A DNA stretch of 13,244 nucleotides from Acidaminococcus sp050873445 (GCF_050873445.1 NZ_JBNMIU010000058.1:1-13244), one strand, 5' to 3'. Numbered from the stretch's first letter, positions 6,362 to 13,111 are shown. Numbers and translations are program-made. The notes: generated from the sequence alone by a model not told the origin.

Positions 6362-7795
6362 ATGGATCCACAACAGATCATCGAACAGGCGGTGGACGGC
6401 CGCTACAAGGACGAACTGATCGGCCTGAGCCAGAAAATCTGGGAACTGGCCGAAGTGGGATATGAGGAATTCAAATCGGCGGAAACCCTGTGCCAGGCCC
6501 TGGAGCAGCACGGGTTTGCCGTGACCCGGAATCTGGTCAATATTCCTACGGCTTTCAAAGGTGTCTGGGGGAAGGGGAGCCCGGTCATCGGCATCCTGGG
6601 CGAATATGATGCACTGCCCGGACTGAGCCAGGAAGCGGGCTGCCCGGTGAAGAAGCCGGAACACGAAGGCTGTCCGGGCCATGGCTGCGGTCACAACCTG
6701 CTGGGTACCGGGGCCCTGGCCGGGGCACTGGCTTTGAAGGAGTACCTGGAAGCCACCGGCAAGCCGGGGACCGTGGTGTATTTCGGTACTCCGGCAGAAG
6801 AGAATCTCAGCGGGAAGACTTTCATGGCCCGGGATGGAGCCTTTGACGGGGTGGATTTCTTCCTTTCCTGGCATCCGGCCGCGGAAAACCGGACAGCGAC
6901 ACCCCATCTGAATGCCAACGTCTGCCGTACTTATAAATTCAAGGGCATTACGTCCCATGCGGCGGCCGCTCCGGAACTGGGGCGCAGTGCCCTGGACTCC
7001 TGCGAGATCATGGGCGTGGGGGCCAACTATCTGCGGGAACATGTGATCATGGAAGCCCGGATCCAGTACGCTTATCTGGATGTGGGCGGCCGGGCACCCA
7101 ATGTGGTGCAGGACCATGCAGCTGTACGCTATGTGGTGCGGGCTCCCTACTATCGCCAGGTCAAGGAAATCGTGAAGCGGCTGGATGATGTGGCCCGGGG
7201 CGCAGCCCTGATTTGCGGCACGCAGATGAGCGTGGAGCGGGAAAGCGGATATTCCGAATACATCAATAACAAGGTACTGGCTCAGGCGGCTACGGAGGCA
7301 TTCCATGCTGTGGGGGTACCTAGGTGGGACGAGGCAGATTTCGCTCTGGCGAAGAAGTTCACCGAATCTTTCAGTGACAGCATGAAGGAGAAGGAAAAAC
7401 AGCTGCTGGTGAACCGGTACGGGAAGGATCGTCTGGCTGAAAAAATGGAACAGCCTCTGGATACGGAAATCAAGGATTTCGATCCCGACCGGGAGGAACT
7501 GGATTTCGGTTCCACTGATGTGGGGGATGTAGGCTTCATTGCGCCCACGTATTATTTTACGGCGGCTACGGAAGCCTTTGGGACTCCGGGTCATTCCTGG
7601 TATAAGACCGGCCAGGTGAATTCGCCCATCGGCTGGAAGGGGATGCTTACCGCCGGCAAGGTCATCGCCCTGACGGCTGTAAAAGTGCTGGAAAATCCGT
7701 CCCTGCTGGAAGCTGCTAAAAAGGAATTCATGGAAAAGAACGATGGCAAGTACGATTGTCCGGTATCCGGTGTAGAATATTTGCCGAAACTGTAA
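6362..7795 (+). CDS. M20-family amidohydrolase, AbgB-like
   Basis: A 477-residue zinc-dependent peptidase/amidohydrolase of the M20 family, close in length and motifs to E. coli AbgB (p-aminobenzoyl-glutamate hydrolase subunit B, about 480 residues). Probable metal ligands are Cys109 and His111 in GHGCGHNLLG, Glu146-Glu147 in PAEENLSGKTF, His171 in SWHP and His411 in GTPGHSW. GEYDALPGLSQEAGC (80-94), the dimerisation-domain region around SHAAAAPELGRSALD (198-212) and STDVGDV (384-390) are also AbgB-like. The ATG follows AGGGAG (6345-6350). No AbgA partner is encoded nearby, so it may act alone. It has its own promoter but directly follows the importer/acetyltransferase operon, matching the place of the deacetylase YxeP in the B. 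subtilis succinocysteine pathway. I therefore infer removal of an N-acyl group from an imported, acetylated amino acid; folate-fragment hydrolysis is the alternative. Confidence 0.88.
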   Translation: MDPQQIIEQAVDGRYKDELIGLSQKIWELAEVGYEEFKSAETLCQALEQHGFAVTRNLVNIPTAFKGVWGKGSPVIGILGEYDALPGLSQEAGCPVKKPEHEGCPGHGCGHNLLGTGALAGALALKEYLEATGKPGTVVYFGTPAEENLSGKTFMARDGAFDGVDFFLSWHPAAENRTATPHLNANVCRTYKFKGITSHAAAAPELGRSALDSCEIMGVGANYLREHVIMEARIQYAYLDVGGRAPNVVQDHAAVRYVVRAPYYRQVKEIVKRLDDVARGAALICGTQMSVERESGYSEYINNKVLAQAATEAFHAVGVPRWDEADFALAKKFTESFSDSMKEKEKQLLVNRYGKDRLAEKMEQPLDTEIKDFDPDREELDFGSTDVGDVGFIAPTYYFTAATEAFGTPGHSWYKTGQVNSPIGWKGMLTAGKVIALTAVKVLENPSLLEAAKKEFMEKNDGKYDCPVSGVEYLPKL

Positions 7796-7840
7796 AAAAA
7801 TGGTGGGGCTGTGAAATAATCTGCACAGCTCCATTATTTT
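7794..7840 (+). terminator. Intrinsic terminator after the amidohydrolase gene
   Basis: TGGGGCTGTG (7804-7813) pairs with CACAGCTCCA (7824-7833) with one G-U pair, around a 10-base loop, followed by TTATTTT. The A-run before the stem (7794-7800) can pair with the T-tract, making it plausible on both strands. Its left arm and loop start are the reverse complement of 122-137. Confidence 0.75.
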
Positions 7841-7865
7841 GTCAGCATCAGCTGGTTTCCATCGG

Positions 7866-7899
7866 CTAGTGACCAGTGACTGGTGACTAGTGGCTAGGG
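7866..7899. repeat. Heptamer tandem repeat
   Basis: Nearly five copies of a 7-base unit: CTAGTGA (7866), CCAGTGA (7873), CTGGTGA (7880), CTAGTGG (7887) and a partial CTAGGG (7894). The array lies in the 251-base gap between the amidohydrolase and wzi genes and runs directly into the hairpin at 7897. It has no coding potential that I would support. It may be a slippage-prone simple repeat, and its function is unknown. Confidence 0.7.
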
Positions 7900-7923
7900 T
7901 GTGGAAAACATTTTTTCACACCC
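7897..7923. repeat. Perfect-stem hairpin repeat upstream of wzi
   Basis: GGGTGTGGAAAA (7897-7908) pairs with 7912-7923 through a 12-bp stem containing one G-U pair and a three-base loop. It shares GGTGTGGAAA, CATTTTT and CAC with the palindrome at 6288-6315. It sits about 70 bases upstream of the wzi -10 box. It may be an operator or a member of a small intergenic repeat family. Confidence 0.6.
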
Positions 7924-7984
7924 TCACTCTTTTCTCAATATCAATGGACGGAAAATGTGGCAATTCAGGGAATTCGACAGTTTG

Positions 7985-7997
7985 TTTGTGCTATAAT
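7985..7997 (+). promoter_or_regulatory. Extended -10 promoter of wzi
   Basis: TGCTATAAT (7989-7997) is an extended -10 element embedded in the same 14-base string as the amidohydrolase promoter. No convincing -35 is present; TCGACA (7974-7979) is too close. The transcript would begin near 8004, with a leader of about 43 bases. Confidence 0.6.
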
Positions 7998-8046
7998 GAG
8001 AAAAATCATTGGAGTTTCATGAAAATCACGGTTGGAGGTCATATCC

Positions 8047-9561
8047 ATGAAAGAAAATACCCTGCGTTTCCTGCTTCCCCTGATGCTGGGGAGTCTTGCT
8101 GCCCCGCTGCCGGCCCTGGCCCGGGTAACGGCCAATGTGCCGGTGGACAGCCCTTATTATGATACAGTGGAGAAGTTGTCTGCCATGGGTTACCTGGAAA
8201 GTCTGCCTGGTGGAGCGCGGCCTTACAGCCGGCAGCAGCTGGCCGGGTGGGCACTGGAAACGGAGCAGCGGGCGGAGAAGAAACCGCTGCCCGCTTACCT
8301 GGCTGACGAACTCCGGGCCATGGAAATCTATGTGGCACCGGAAATGGAGCTGGCCAGAGGGCAAAAGGCTTCCGATCCGGTGCGGCTGCGGCAGGTCAGT
8401 GTGGGAGCTGGCTACCAGCACGGAGATACCTTTACTTATGCAGATCGTACCGTTGGCAGCAGCTGGGGGCCTTTCAGCAGCAATCGGAACGGTCATAAGG
8501 TGGGACGGAACGGCAATGTGGCAGCACAGGTGGAAGTCAGCGGCAGCCTGGGCAGTGAGACTGCGGTTTCCCTGCGGGGCCGGGCAGCCTGTGACAGGGA
8601 CAACGAAGGGACTGCCAGCCTGGAGGAAGGATATCTGAAGACCCGTACCGGGGCATGGGCCTGGGAAGCAGGCCGGGAAGCCCTGACCTGGGGTCAGGGG
8701 GCAAGTGGACATCTGCTTCTGGGCAACAACATGAAACCTCTTACCACGGTACAGGCTCATTTGAACGAACCCATCCAGGCCGGAGGTTTCTTGAAGTTCC
8801 TGGGTCAGGTGGATTTCCATGCTTTCTACGGACGACTGGATGGAGAACGGGCAGAAGATGCCCTGGGAGCCGGCCGCCATGATTATGATCATCCGGGTCT
8901 TCTGGGCCTGCGGCTGGATGTGACACCGGCCCGCTGGTTCACCCTGGGCCTGTCCCGGATTTCTCTTCTGGGTGGGGATGGCAACGGCCTTTCCCATTCT
9001 GACTGGGGCCATTGGGTGAGCGGCCACAATGCGGATACCGATGACAAATGGGACGATATCGGAGGTTTCGACTTCCGACTGCGGCTGCCCGGGGTACAGT
9101 TTTTCGGTGAACTGTACGGAGAGGACCAGGCCCACGGCCTGCCCAGTGACTGGGGCTGGAGAGGCGGGATGGTATTGCCCCGGCTGACAAGGGACGGCGC
9201 CTGGGACCTGACCCTGGAAACGGCTTACACCAATAAGGACTGGTATCGCCATGGTACCTATCAGCAGGGCTGGACCTACAGTGGGGACATCCTGGGGGAT
9301 GCCATGGGTACCGACAGCCATTCGTATTATGCCCGGGTGAACCATTATCTGCCCGGCGAGACCCGGCTGGGACTGTATTATCAGCGGATGGAAAAAGACC
9401 GGAGCCAGGCTGGCCCCCGGGTGGATGAAGTGGCCTTCACTGGCCGGAAAAAGCTACGGCAGGACCTGTATCTGGATGGGACCCTGGGCTATGCCCACAT
9501 CCGGCAGGGCAGTGCAGATCACACCTGGTTTGCCGGCGCTCAGGTGGACTGGCAATTGTAA
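8047..9561 (+). CDS. Capsule assembly Wzi-family outer-membrane protein
   Basis: A 504-residue exported beta-barrel protein. The start at 8047 is chosen because GGAGG (8034-8038) lies 8 bases upstream and the protein then begins with a normal signal peptide: a charged start, a hydrophobic core at about 8-20 and cleavage after PALA (residue 25). The mature N-terminus contains VPVDSPYYDTVEKLSAMGYL and then GGARPYSRQQLAGWAL, the usual opening of Wzi proteins. The rest is rich in alternating aromatic and polar strands (GLGLSRISLLGG-like, FFGELYGED, SYYARVNHYL) and ends with a strand at FAGAQVDWQL. E. coli Wzi helps anchor group 1 capsule at the surface; homologues occur widely in diderms without nearby capsule genes, as here. 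It confirms that the host has an outer membrane. It is monocistronic, and its stop lies 4 bases from that of the opposing regulator gene. Confidence 0.82.
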   Translation: MKENTLRFLLPLMLGSLAAPLPALARVTANVPVDSPYYDTVEKLSAMGYLESLPGGARPYSRQQLAGWALETEQRAEKKPLPAYLADELRAMEIYVAPEMELARGQKASDPVRLRQVSVGAGYQHGDTFTYADRTVGSSWGPFSSNRNGHKVGRNGNVAAQVEVSGSLGSETAVSLRGRAACDRDNEGTASLEEGYLKTRTGAWAWEAGREALTWGQGASGHLLLGNNMKPLTTVQAHLNEPIQAGGFLKFLGQVDFHAFYGRLDGERAEDALGAGRHDYDHPGLLGLRLDVTPARWFTLGLSRISLLGGDGNGLSHSDWGHWVSGHNADTDDKWDDIGGFDFRLRLPGVQFFGELYGEDQAHGLPSDWGWRGGMVLPRLTRDGAWDLTLETAYTNKDWYRHGTYQQGWTYSGDILGDAMGTDSHSYYARVNHYLPGETRLGLYYQRMEKDRSQAGPRVDEVAFTGRKKLRQDLYLDGTLGYAHIRQGSADHTWFAGAQVDWQL

Positions 9562-9565
9562 ATTT

Positions 9566-10282
9566 TTAGTGGTGCATCCGGCTGGCCATTCCCAGCAGAC
9601 GTTCCCGCAGTTCCCGGGAACGATGACGGGCCAGGGGCAGTACCTTGCCATTGCGCAGGGTCAGCTCCTGGCCCCATATGTTTTTCACCCAGTGCAGGTT
9701 TACCAGATAGCTGCGGTGTACCCGCTGGAACAGAAAACGTTCCAGCTGTTTTTCCAGAGTGCGGATGGATTCCCGGTAAATATAGCTTTCATGTTCCGTA
9801 GCCACCAGGATACGGGATCCTTCGGATTTAAAATACAGGATATCTTCCAGGGAGAGCCGGTGCAGACCCTGCCAGTTGCTGAACAGGAAGGAATGGTCCT
9901 GGTTGAGCCGTTCCTGCTCCATGAGTTCCTGGAGATCCTTCCAGAAATGATAGGGCTGGAAAGGTTCTTTGTAATACCGGTACAGGGGAATTTCATAGCC
10001 TTCCAGAGAGTAGCGGCCGGTAGTGGAAAGCAGCATGATGGGTACTCTGGGATCAAGGCGGCGGATCTGCCTGGCCAGCCAGATCAGATTGCGGGTTTCC
10101 CTGGCGGATCCCAGGATCACCAGGTTGTAGCGGAGACCCTGCCGGTAATCTTCCAGGAGTGATGGGTCCTGTCGATAGAGCTGGAGCTGGACAGGTTCTG
10201 CTGCTTGAGGTAACTGCTGGATGCTGGTGGTGAACTGGTCAAGTTGTGTTGGATCGTTGTCGCAAAGAGCAATGTGGAACAT
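9566..10282 (-). CDS. LytTR-family response regulator with a degenerate receiver domain
   Basis: A 238-residue DNA-binding protein. The N-terminal receiver-like domain (about 1-120) begins MFHIALCDND, with the acidic residues Asp8 and Asp10. The strand that normally ends in the phosphorylated Asp reads YNLVILGSARE, with Gly58 in the expected place. The distal Lys survives in YYKEPF (residue 105). The C-terminal LytTR domain (about 130-235) is intact, with LSLEDILYFKSEGSRI and RVHRSYLVNLHWVK. An in-frame ATG lies 15 bases upstream (10297), but GGAGG falls between the two ATGs, so the one at 10282 is preferred. No sensor kinase is encoded in the window. Phosphorylation-independent regulation or ligand control is likely. 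Targets are unknown; wzi and the divergent DUF2971 operon are the nearest candidates. Confidence 0.85.
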   Translation of the reverse strand: MFHIALCDNDPTQLDQFTTSIQQLPQAAEPVQLQLYRQDPSLLEDYRQGLRYNLVILGSARETRNLIWLARQIRRLDPRVPIMLLSTTGRYSLEGYEIPLYRYYKEPFQPYHFWKDLQELMEQERLNQDHSFLFSNWQGLHRLSLEDILYFKSEGSRILVATEHESYIYRESIRTLEKQLERFLFQRVHRSYLVNLHWVKNIWGQELTLRNGKVLPLARHRSRELRERLLGMASRMHH

Positions 10283-10322
10283 GGCATGGGCCTCCATCTG
10301 TTAAATTTTGAACACATTATTC

Positions 10323-10350
10323 AGTATATCACAACTACCCATAAAATGCA
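10323..10350 (-). promoter_or_regulatory. Possible promoter of the LytTR gene
   Basis: Reading the minus strand, TGCATT (10350-10345) and TATACT (10328-10323) are separated by 16 bases and lie about 40 bases upstream of the start codon. The -10 matches well, the -35 poorly. Confidence 0.35.
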
Positions 10351-10400
10351 GAAAATTATTTTATTTTGTGCATTTCCAGTGGATAGTTTTAAAATTTCAC

Positions 10401-10429
10401 AAGCATTTTTTCCAGGGATACGGTATAAT
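10401..10429 (+). promoter_or_regulatory. Probable promoter of the DUF2971 operon
   Basis: A perfect TATAAT lies at 10424-10429, 38 bases before the ATG. The -35 region at the right distance (10401-10406, AAGCAT) is poor, so this may need an activator. The divergent LytTR regulator gene next door is an obvious candidate. Confidence 0.45.
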
Positions 10430-10467
10430 GATCTGGTAATCGAAATCTGATAGAAAGGGGGCACACC

Positions 10468-11343
10468 ATGTCCATTTGTCAGGAAGACCGGGTGATCTAC
10501 CATTATTGTTCCGTCAGCGGGTTCATGAATATCCTGCAGAATCAGTGTCTCTGGCTGACAGAAGCTTCTTTTACCAATGATGCCTGGGAGAACCGGATGC
10601 TGGACCCGATTTTTGAAGAGGCACTGGAACAGCTGACTGAGGAAGGGGAAATCCTCCGCAGCCAGATGGAACAGGCACGGAATCTGTACTATCGGCATTC
10701 CGCCTGTTTTATCTATCTGGGCTGTTTTTCCGAAGAAGGGGACATCCTGCCCCAGTGGCGCAGTTATGCCGATGACGGCCGGGGCTTTGCCATCGGCTTC
10801 ATCCCTCGGGAAATGGGCTTCGACTGTTCCAATGTCCATCTGAATGCGGATTTTCCCAACAAGTATTATCTGAAGAAGGTCATCTATATGACGGAAAGCC
10901 ACGGGGGGCAGTTCCTGCCCCTGGCCCGGAACTGGATCCGCATGCGTCTTACCCGGGGAAAGCGCCTGAACGAGCGGGAAATCCGCCGGGCCATCGCTGA
11001 TGATGCCAGGTTCTCGTCCCTGCGCTATTACTGCAAGGATGCCAGTTTTGCTTCGGAAAAAGAACTGCGGGCCCTGTGGCTGCCCGTGCTGCTGAAGGAT
11101 GAGGAAGGCCATATGGCTGCCGGCAATCGGAAAGCCTATAAGCAGATCCGGTTCCGTCCGGAAGCCAGCCGACTGGTACCTTATACGGAGATGCCCTTTG
11201 CACGCAGCACCGTACGGGAAATCGTACTGGGGCCAAAGAACGAAATGAAAGAACATCTGGATACACTCCGGATGTTCCTGGCGGCCCAGGGTTATGATGA
11301 CCGCACGATCACTCTCAAAGTTTCCAGATCATCTTATCGCTAA
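10468..11343 (+). CDS. DUF2971 domain-containing protein
   Basis: A 291-residue cytosolic protein. The features fit the DUF2971 family: an opening VIYHYCS with HY (12-13), LWLTEASFTND with ND (37-38), then CFSEEGDILPQWRSYADDGRGFAIGF (split across residues 86-111, with Trp97, Tyr100 and Ala101), and later KDASFASEKELRALW (190-204), where the Glu/Arg residues are usually conserved. No membrane segment or signal is seen. The ATG follows AAAGGGGG (10454-10461). The biochemical role of the family is not established to my knowledge. It is the first gene of a pair with the large helical protein, whose ribosome-binding site overlaps this stop codon. The family assignment rests on motif memory. Confidence 0.75.
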   Translation: MSICQEDRVIYHYCSVSGFMNILQNQCLWLTEASFTNDAWENRMLDPIFEEALEQLTEEGEILRSQMEQARNLYYRHSACFIYLGCFSEEGDILPQWRSYADDGRGFAIGFIPREMGFDCSNVHLNADFPNKYYLKKVIYMTESHGGQFLPLARNWIRMRLTRGKRLNEREIRRAIADDARFSSLRYYCKDASFASEKELRALWLPVLLKDEEGHMAAGNRKAYKQIRFRPEASRLVPYTEMPFARSTVREIVLGPKNEMKEHLDTLRMFLAAQGYDDRTITLKVSRSSYR

Positions 11344-11354
11344 AGGAGAATCCT

Positions 11355-12875
11355 ATGAACGAAGAACTGTTTGCTCAACCATCCATTGCCCAAAGAATCT
11401 ATGACTCCCTGGATGAACAAGGGTATCTGCCCCGTGACTTTTCCATCCGGAACCTGGTCTATCCGCCCAAAATCGCCGGAATCGAATTTGCCGATGGTTT
11501 TTTCGAAGGCAACGTAACTGGTCCGGAAAAGGGAGAAGAACCGGCTCCGGAAGTCATCGCTGCCACTGAAACCCTGCTGCAGGGCCATATGAGTGAGGCA
11601 GTGCAGCAGCTGGAGGATTTCTTTACCTCTGACATGGAAAATCTGATGAACGATTATGCGCTGACCCTGCAGCAATGGGTGGATTCCCATCGGGAAGAAA
11701 TCCATCCGGAAGACCTGATCTGGTATGCGGGCCATCTGCTTCAGGAAGCGGATAATACAGAAATCGTCAAATTTGCTCTGACGCTGCTGGAATTTGCAGA
11801 TCTTCACGATGATGAGGAACTGGCACCGGTGATCCGTCTGCTGGCCCAGTGCAACGAATTCACTCTGTACTGTCTGCGGAATTTCCTGGTGTGGGAGACA
11901 GCACAGGAGGAAATCTTCCAGACCGCCCAGCTGGTCTATGGCTGGGGCCGGGTCTTTGCCCTGGAGGAACTGGAGCCCCGTACAGCCCAGGTCCGTCAGT
12001 GGATGCTGGAAGAAGGCTGGGAGAATGATGTGAATCCGGAATATACGGCCAAGCTGATCGCCGATGGTATCGATCTGGTGGAAGTGCTGGAACAGCCCAG
12101 TTTGAGTCCGAAAGCCTTCCGGGGGGCAGTGGGGCTGGTGGAAGCACTGCTGGAGGATGAACCGGTACCGGGGATTTCAGAGCTGCGCCAGCCAGTGCAG
12201 CTGCTGAGGGGAGTGCTGCACCATGCAGAAGAACAGAAGAAAGACTTCCATACCTATGAAGTGATCCTGAAGATCCTGCGATATGCCACCACAAAAATGG
12301 AAGGGAAGGAACAGGAAGAAATCAAACAGGCCTGCGGCAAGCTGTTGAATACCTTTGCCTGTGCCCAGGTCGTGAAGGCGGCCCTGAAAGAGGGGAACGG
12401 CTTCGAGCTGGCCCGTGCTCTGGAACTTCCTTATTCCGAGGAAGCCACGGCCCTGATCCTGGAAAATCCTGTGGAAAACCGGCGGCTGCTGGCCTATGCG
12501 CTTACCGGGGAAGCTCATCATGATGCCCATGTGATGGAACTGTACGAAGAACTGATTCCGGGCATGAAAAAGGTGTTCGATGAGAACCGGGACCATGAGC
12601 TGACCGTCAAGGAACTGTTCGAAGGCATCTACAGGGATTTGAATGCCATCCTGGATCAGTTGATCGGGTTCCCCGGCACGGGTGAGAAACTGTTCCTGCT
12701 GGCACTGGATTCCCCGGCTTTCAGCAATCGGCGGACGGCTCTTTTGACCCTGCAGCACTGGCAGAAACTGGGCTATACCCTGAGCCCGTCTCTGAAAGTA
12801 GCTGTGGAGCAACTGCTCCTCAAAGAGAAGCGGGAGGAAATCAGAAAAGAAGCAAAGAAACTGCTGGGGATTTGA
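11355..12875 (+). CDS. Unrecognised 506-residue all-helical protein
   Basis: I do not recognise this protein. It is strongly acidic and leucine/glutamate-rich. After an N-terminal segment of about 60 residues with PRDFSIRNLVYPPKIAG, it appears to be a succession of amphipathic helices, possibly HEAT-like, ending in a highly charged helix (LLKEKREEIRKEAKKLLGI). It lacks a signal peptide, membrane segments, cysteine clusters and nucleotide-binding motifs, so a cytosolic scaffold or partner-binding protein is the most that can be said. AGGAG (11344-11348) lies 6 bases before the ATG and overlaps the stop region of the DUF2971 gene, so the two are co-translated. It immediately precedes the rRNA operon. 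Base composition matches its neighbours, with no sign of recent transfer. Confidence 0.8.
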   Translation: MNEELFAQPSIAQRIYDSLDEQGYLPRDFSIRNLVYPPKIAGIEFADGFFEGNVTGPEKGEEPAPEVIAATETLLQGHMSEAVQQLEDFFTSDMENLMNDYALTLQQWVDSHREEIHPEDLIWYAGHLLQEADNTEIVKFALTLLEFADLHDDEELAPVIRLLAQCNEFTLYCLRNFLVWETAQEEIFQTAQLVYGWGRVFALEELEPRTAQVRQWMLEEGWENDVNPEYTAKLIADGIDLVEVLEQPSLSPKAFRGAVGLVEALLEDEPVPGISELRQPVQLLRGVLHHAEEQKKDFHTYEVILKILRYATTKMEGKEQEEIKQACGKLLNTFACAQVVKAALKEGNGFELARALELPYSEEATALILENPVENRRLLAYALTGEAHHDAHVMELYEELIPGMKKVFDENRDHELTVKELFEGIYRDLNAILDQLIGFPGTGEKLFLLALDSPAFSNRRTALLTLQHWQKLGYTLSPSLKVAVEQLLLKEKREEIRKEAKKLLGI

Positions 12876-12890
12876 TCCCCAACAGTTTTT
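12861..12890 (+). terminator. Terminator overlapping the end of the helical-protein gene
   Basis: TGGGGAT (12865-12871) pairs with ATCCCCA (12875-12881), and beyond a C/A mismatch CTG (12861-12863) pairs with CAG (12883-12885). Five Ts follow (12886-12890). The stem includes the last codons and the TGA stop of the upstream gene. It separates this operon from the rRNA promoter. Confidence 0.8.
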
Positions 12891-12912
12891 CTGAAAAAAG
12901 TCCAAAAAACTG

Positions 12913-12941
12913 TTGACATTTTTTGTTTGTACTGGTATTAT
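12913..12941 (+). promoter_or_regulatory. Strong rRNA operon promoter
   Basis: A consensus -35 TTGACA (12913-12918), a 17-base spacer and TATTAT (12936-12941) lie upstream of the 16S gene. The A/T-rich sequence on both sides of the -35 is typical of rRNA promoters. The start would be near 12948. Confidence 0.85.
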
Positions 12942-12947
12942 ATAGAA

Positions 12948-13111
12948 GCTGTCGCTGATGAGACAGCAAGACGAACTTTGAGAACTGAATATTGTTGACA
13001 GATGTGCGGGTCAAGTCACTTTAAGTGATGAGATCGAGTCACCTGGATGAGAACCAGGTTAAAAAATCAAAAGCTAGTATTTGAGAGCCAAGCGGCTCTT
13101 CAAGATAATCT
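12948..13111 (+). other. 16S rRNA leader with hairpins and boxA-like element
   Basis: The leader starts with a hairpin, GCTGTC (12948-12953) pairing with GACAGC (12962-12967). A boxA-like AACTTTGAGAACTG (12974-12987) follows, as expected for antitermination of rRNA transcription. Next come a palindrome TCACTTTAAGTGA (13016-13028), a hairpin ACCTGG/CCAGGT (13041-13046 with 13054-13059) and a hairpin GAGCC/GGCTC (13085-13089 with 13094-13098) shortly before the mature 16S end. These may take part in RNase III processing with sequences beyond the window. Confidence 0.65.

Noticed and set aside
6356..7834. A 492-codon minus-strand frame covering the entire amidohydrolase gene
   Set aside because: The plus strand has intact AbgB motifs and a promoter. 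The antisense product is low in recognisable motifs and has no Shine-Dalgarno site.
7866..7899. Heptamer array considered as a CRISPR or attachment site
   Set aside because: Units are only 7 bases with no spacers, and no cas, integrase or tRNA gene is near.
7890..8162. Short plus-strand frame through the wzi promoter region
   Set aside because: It spans the hairpin and promoter, lacks a ribosome-binding site and enters wzi out of frame.
8026..9345. Long minus-strand frame opposite wzi
   Set aside because: It is a shadow of the Wzi coding frame; the plus strand has a signal peptide, a barrel-like pattern and a good ribosome-binding site.
9425..10162. Plus-strand frame across the end of wzi and the regulator gene
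   Set aside because: It overlaps the LytTR gene on the other strand, whose domain is unmistakable, and it has no start signal of its own.
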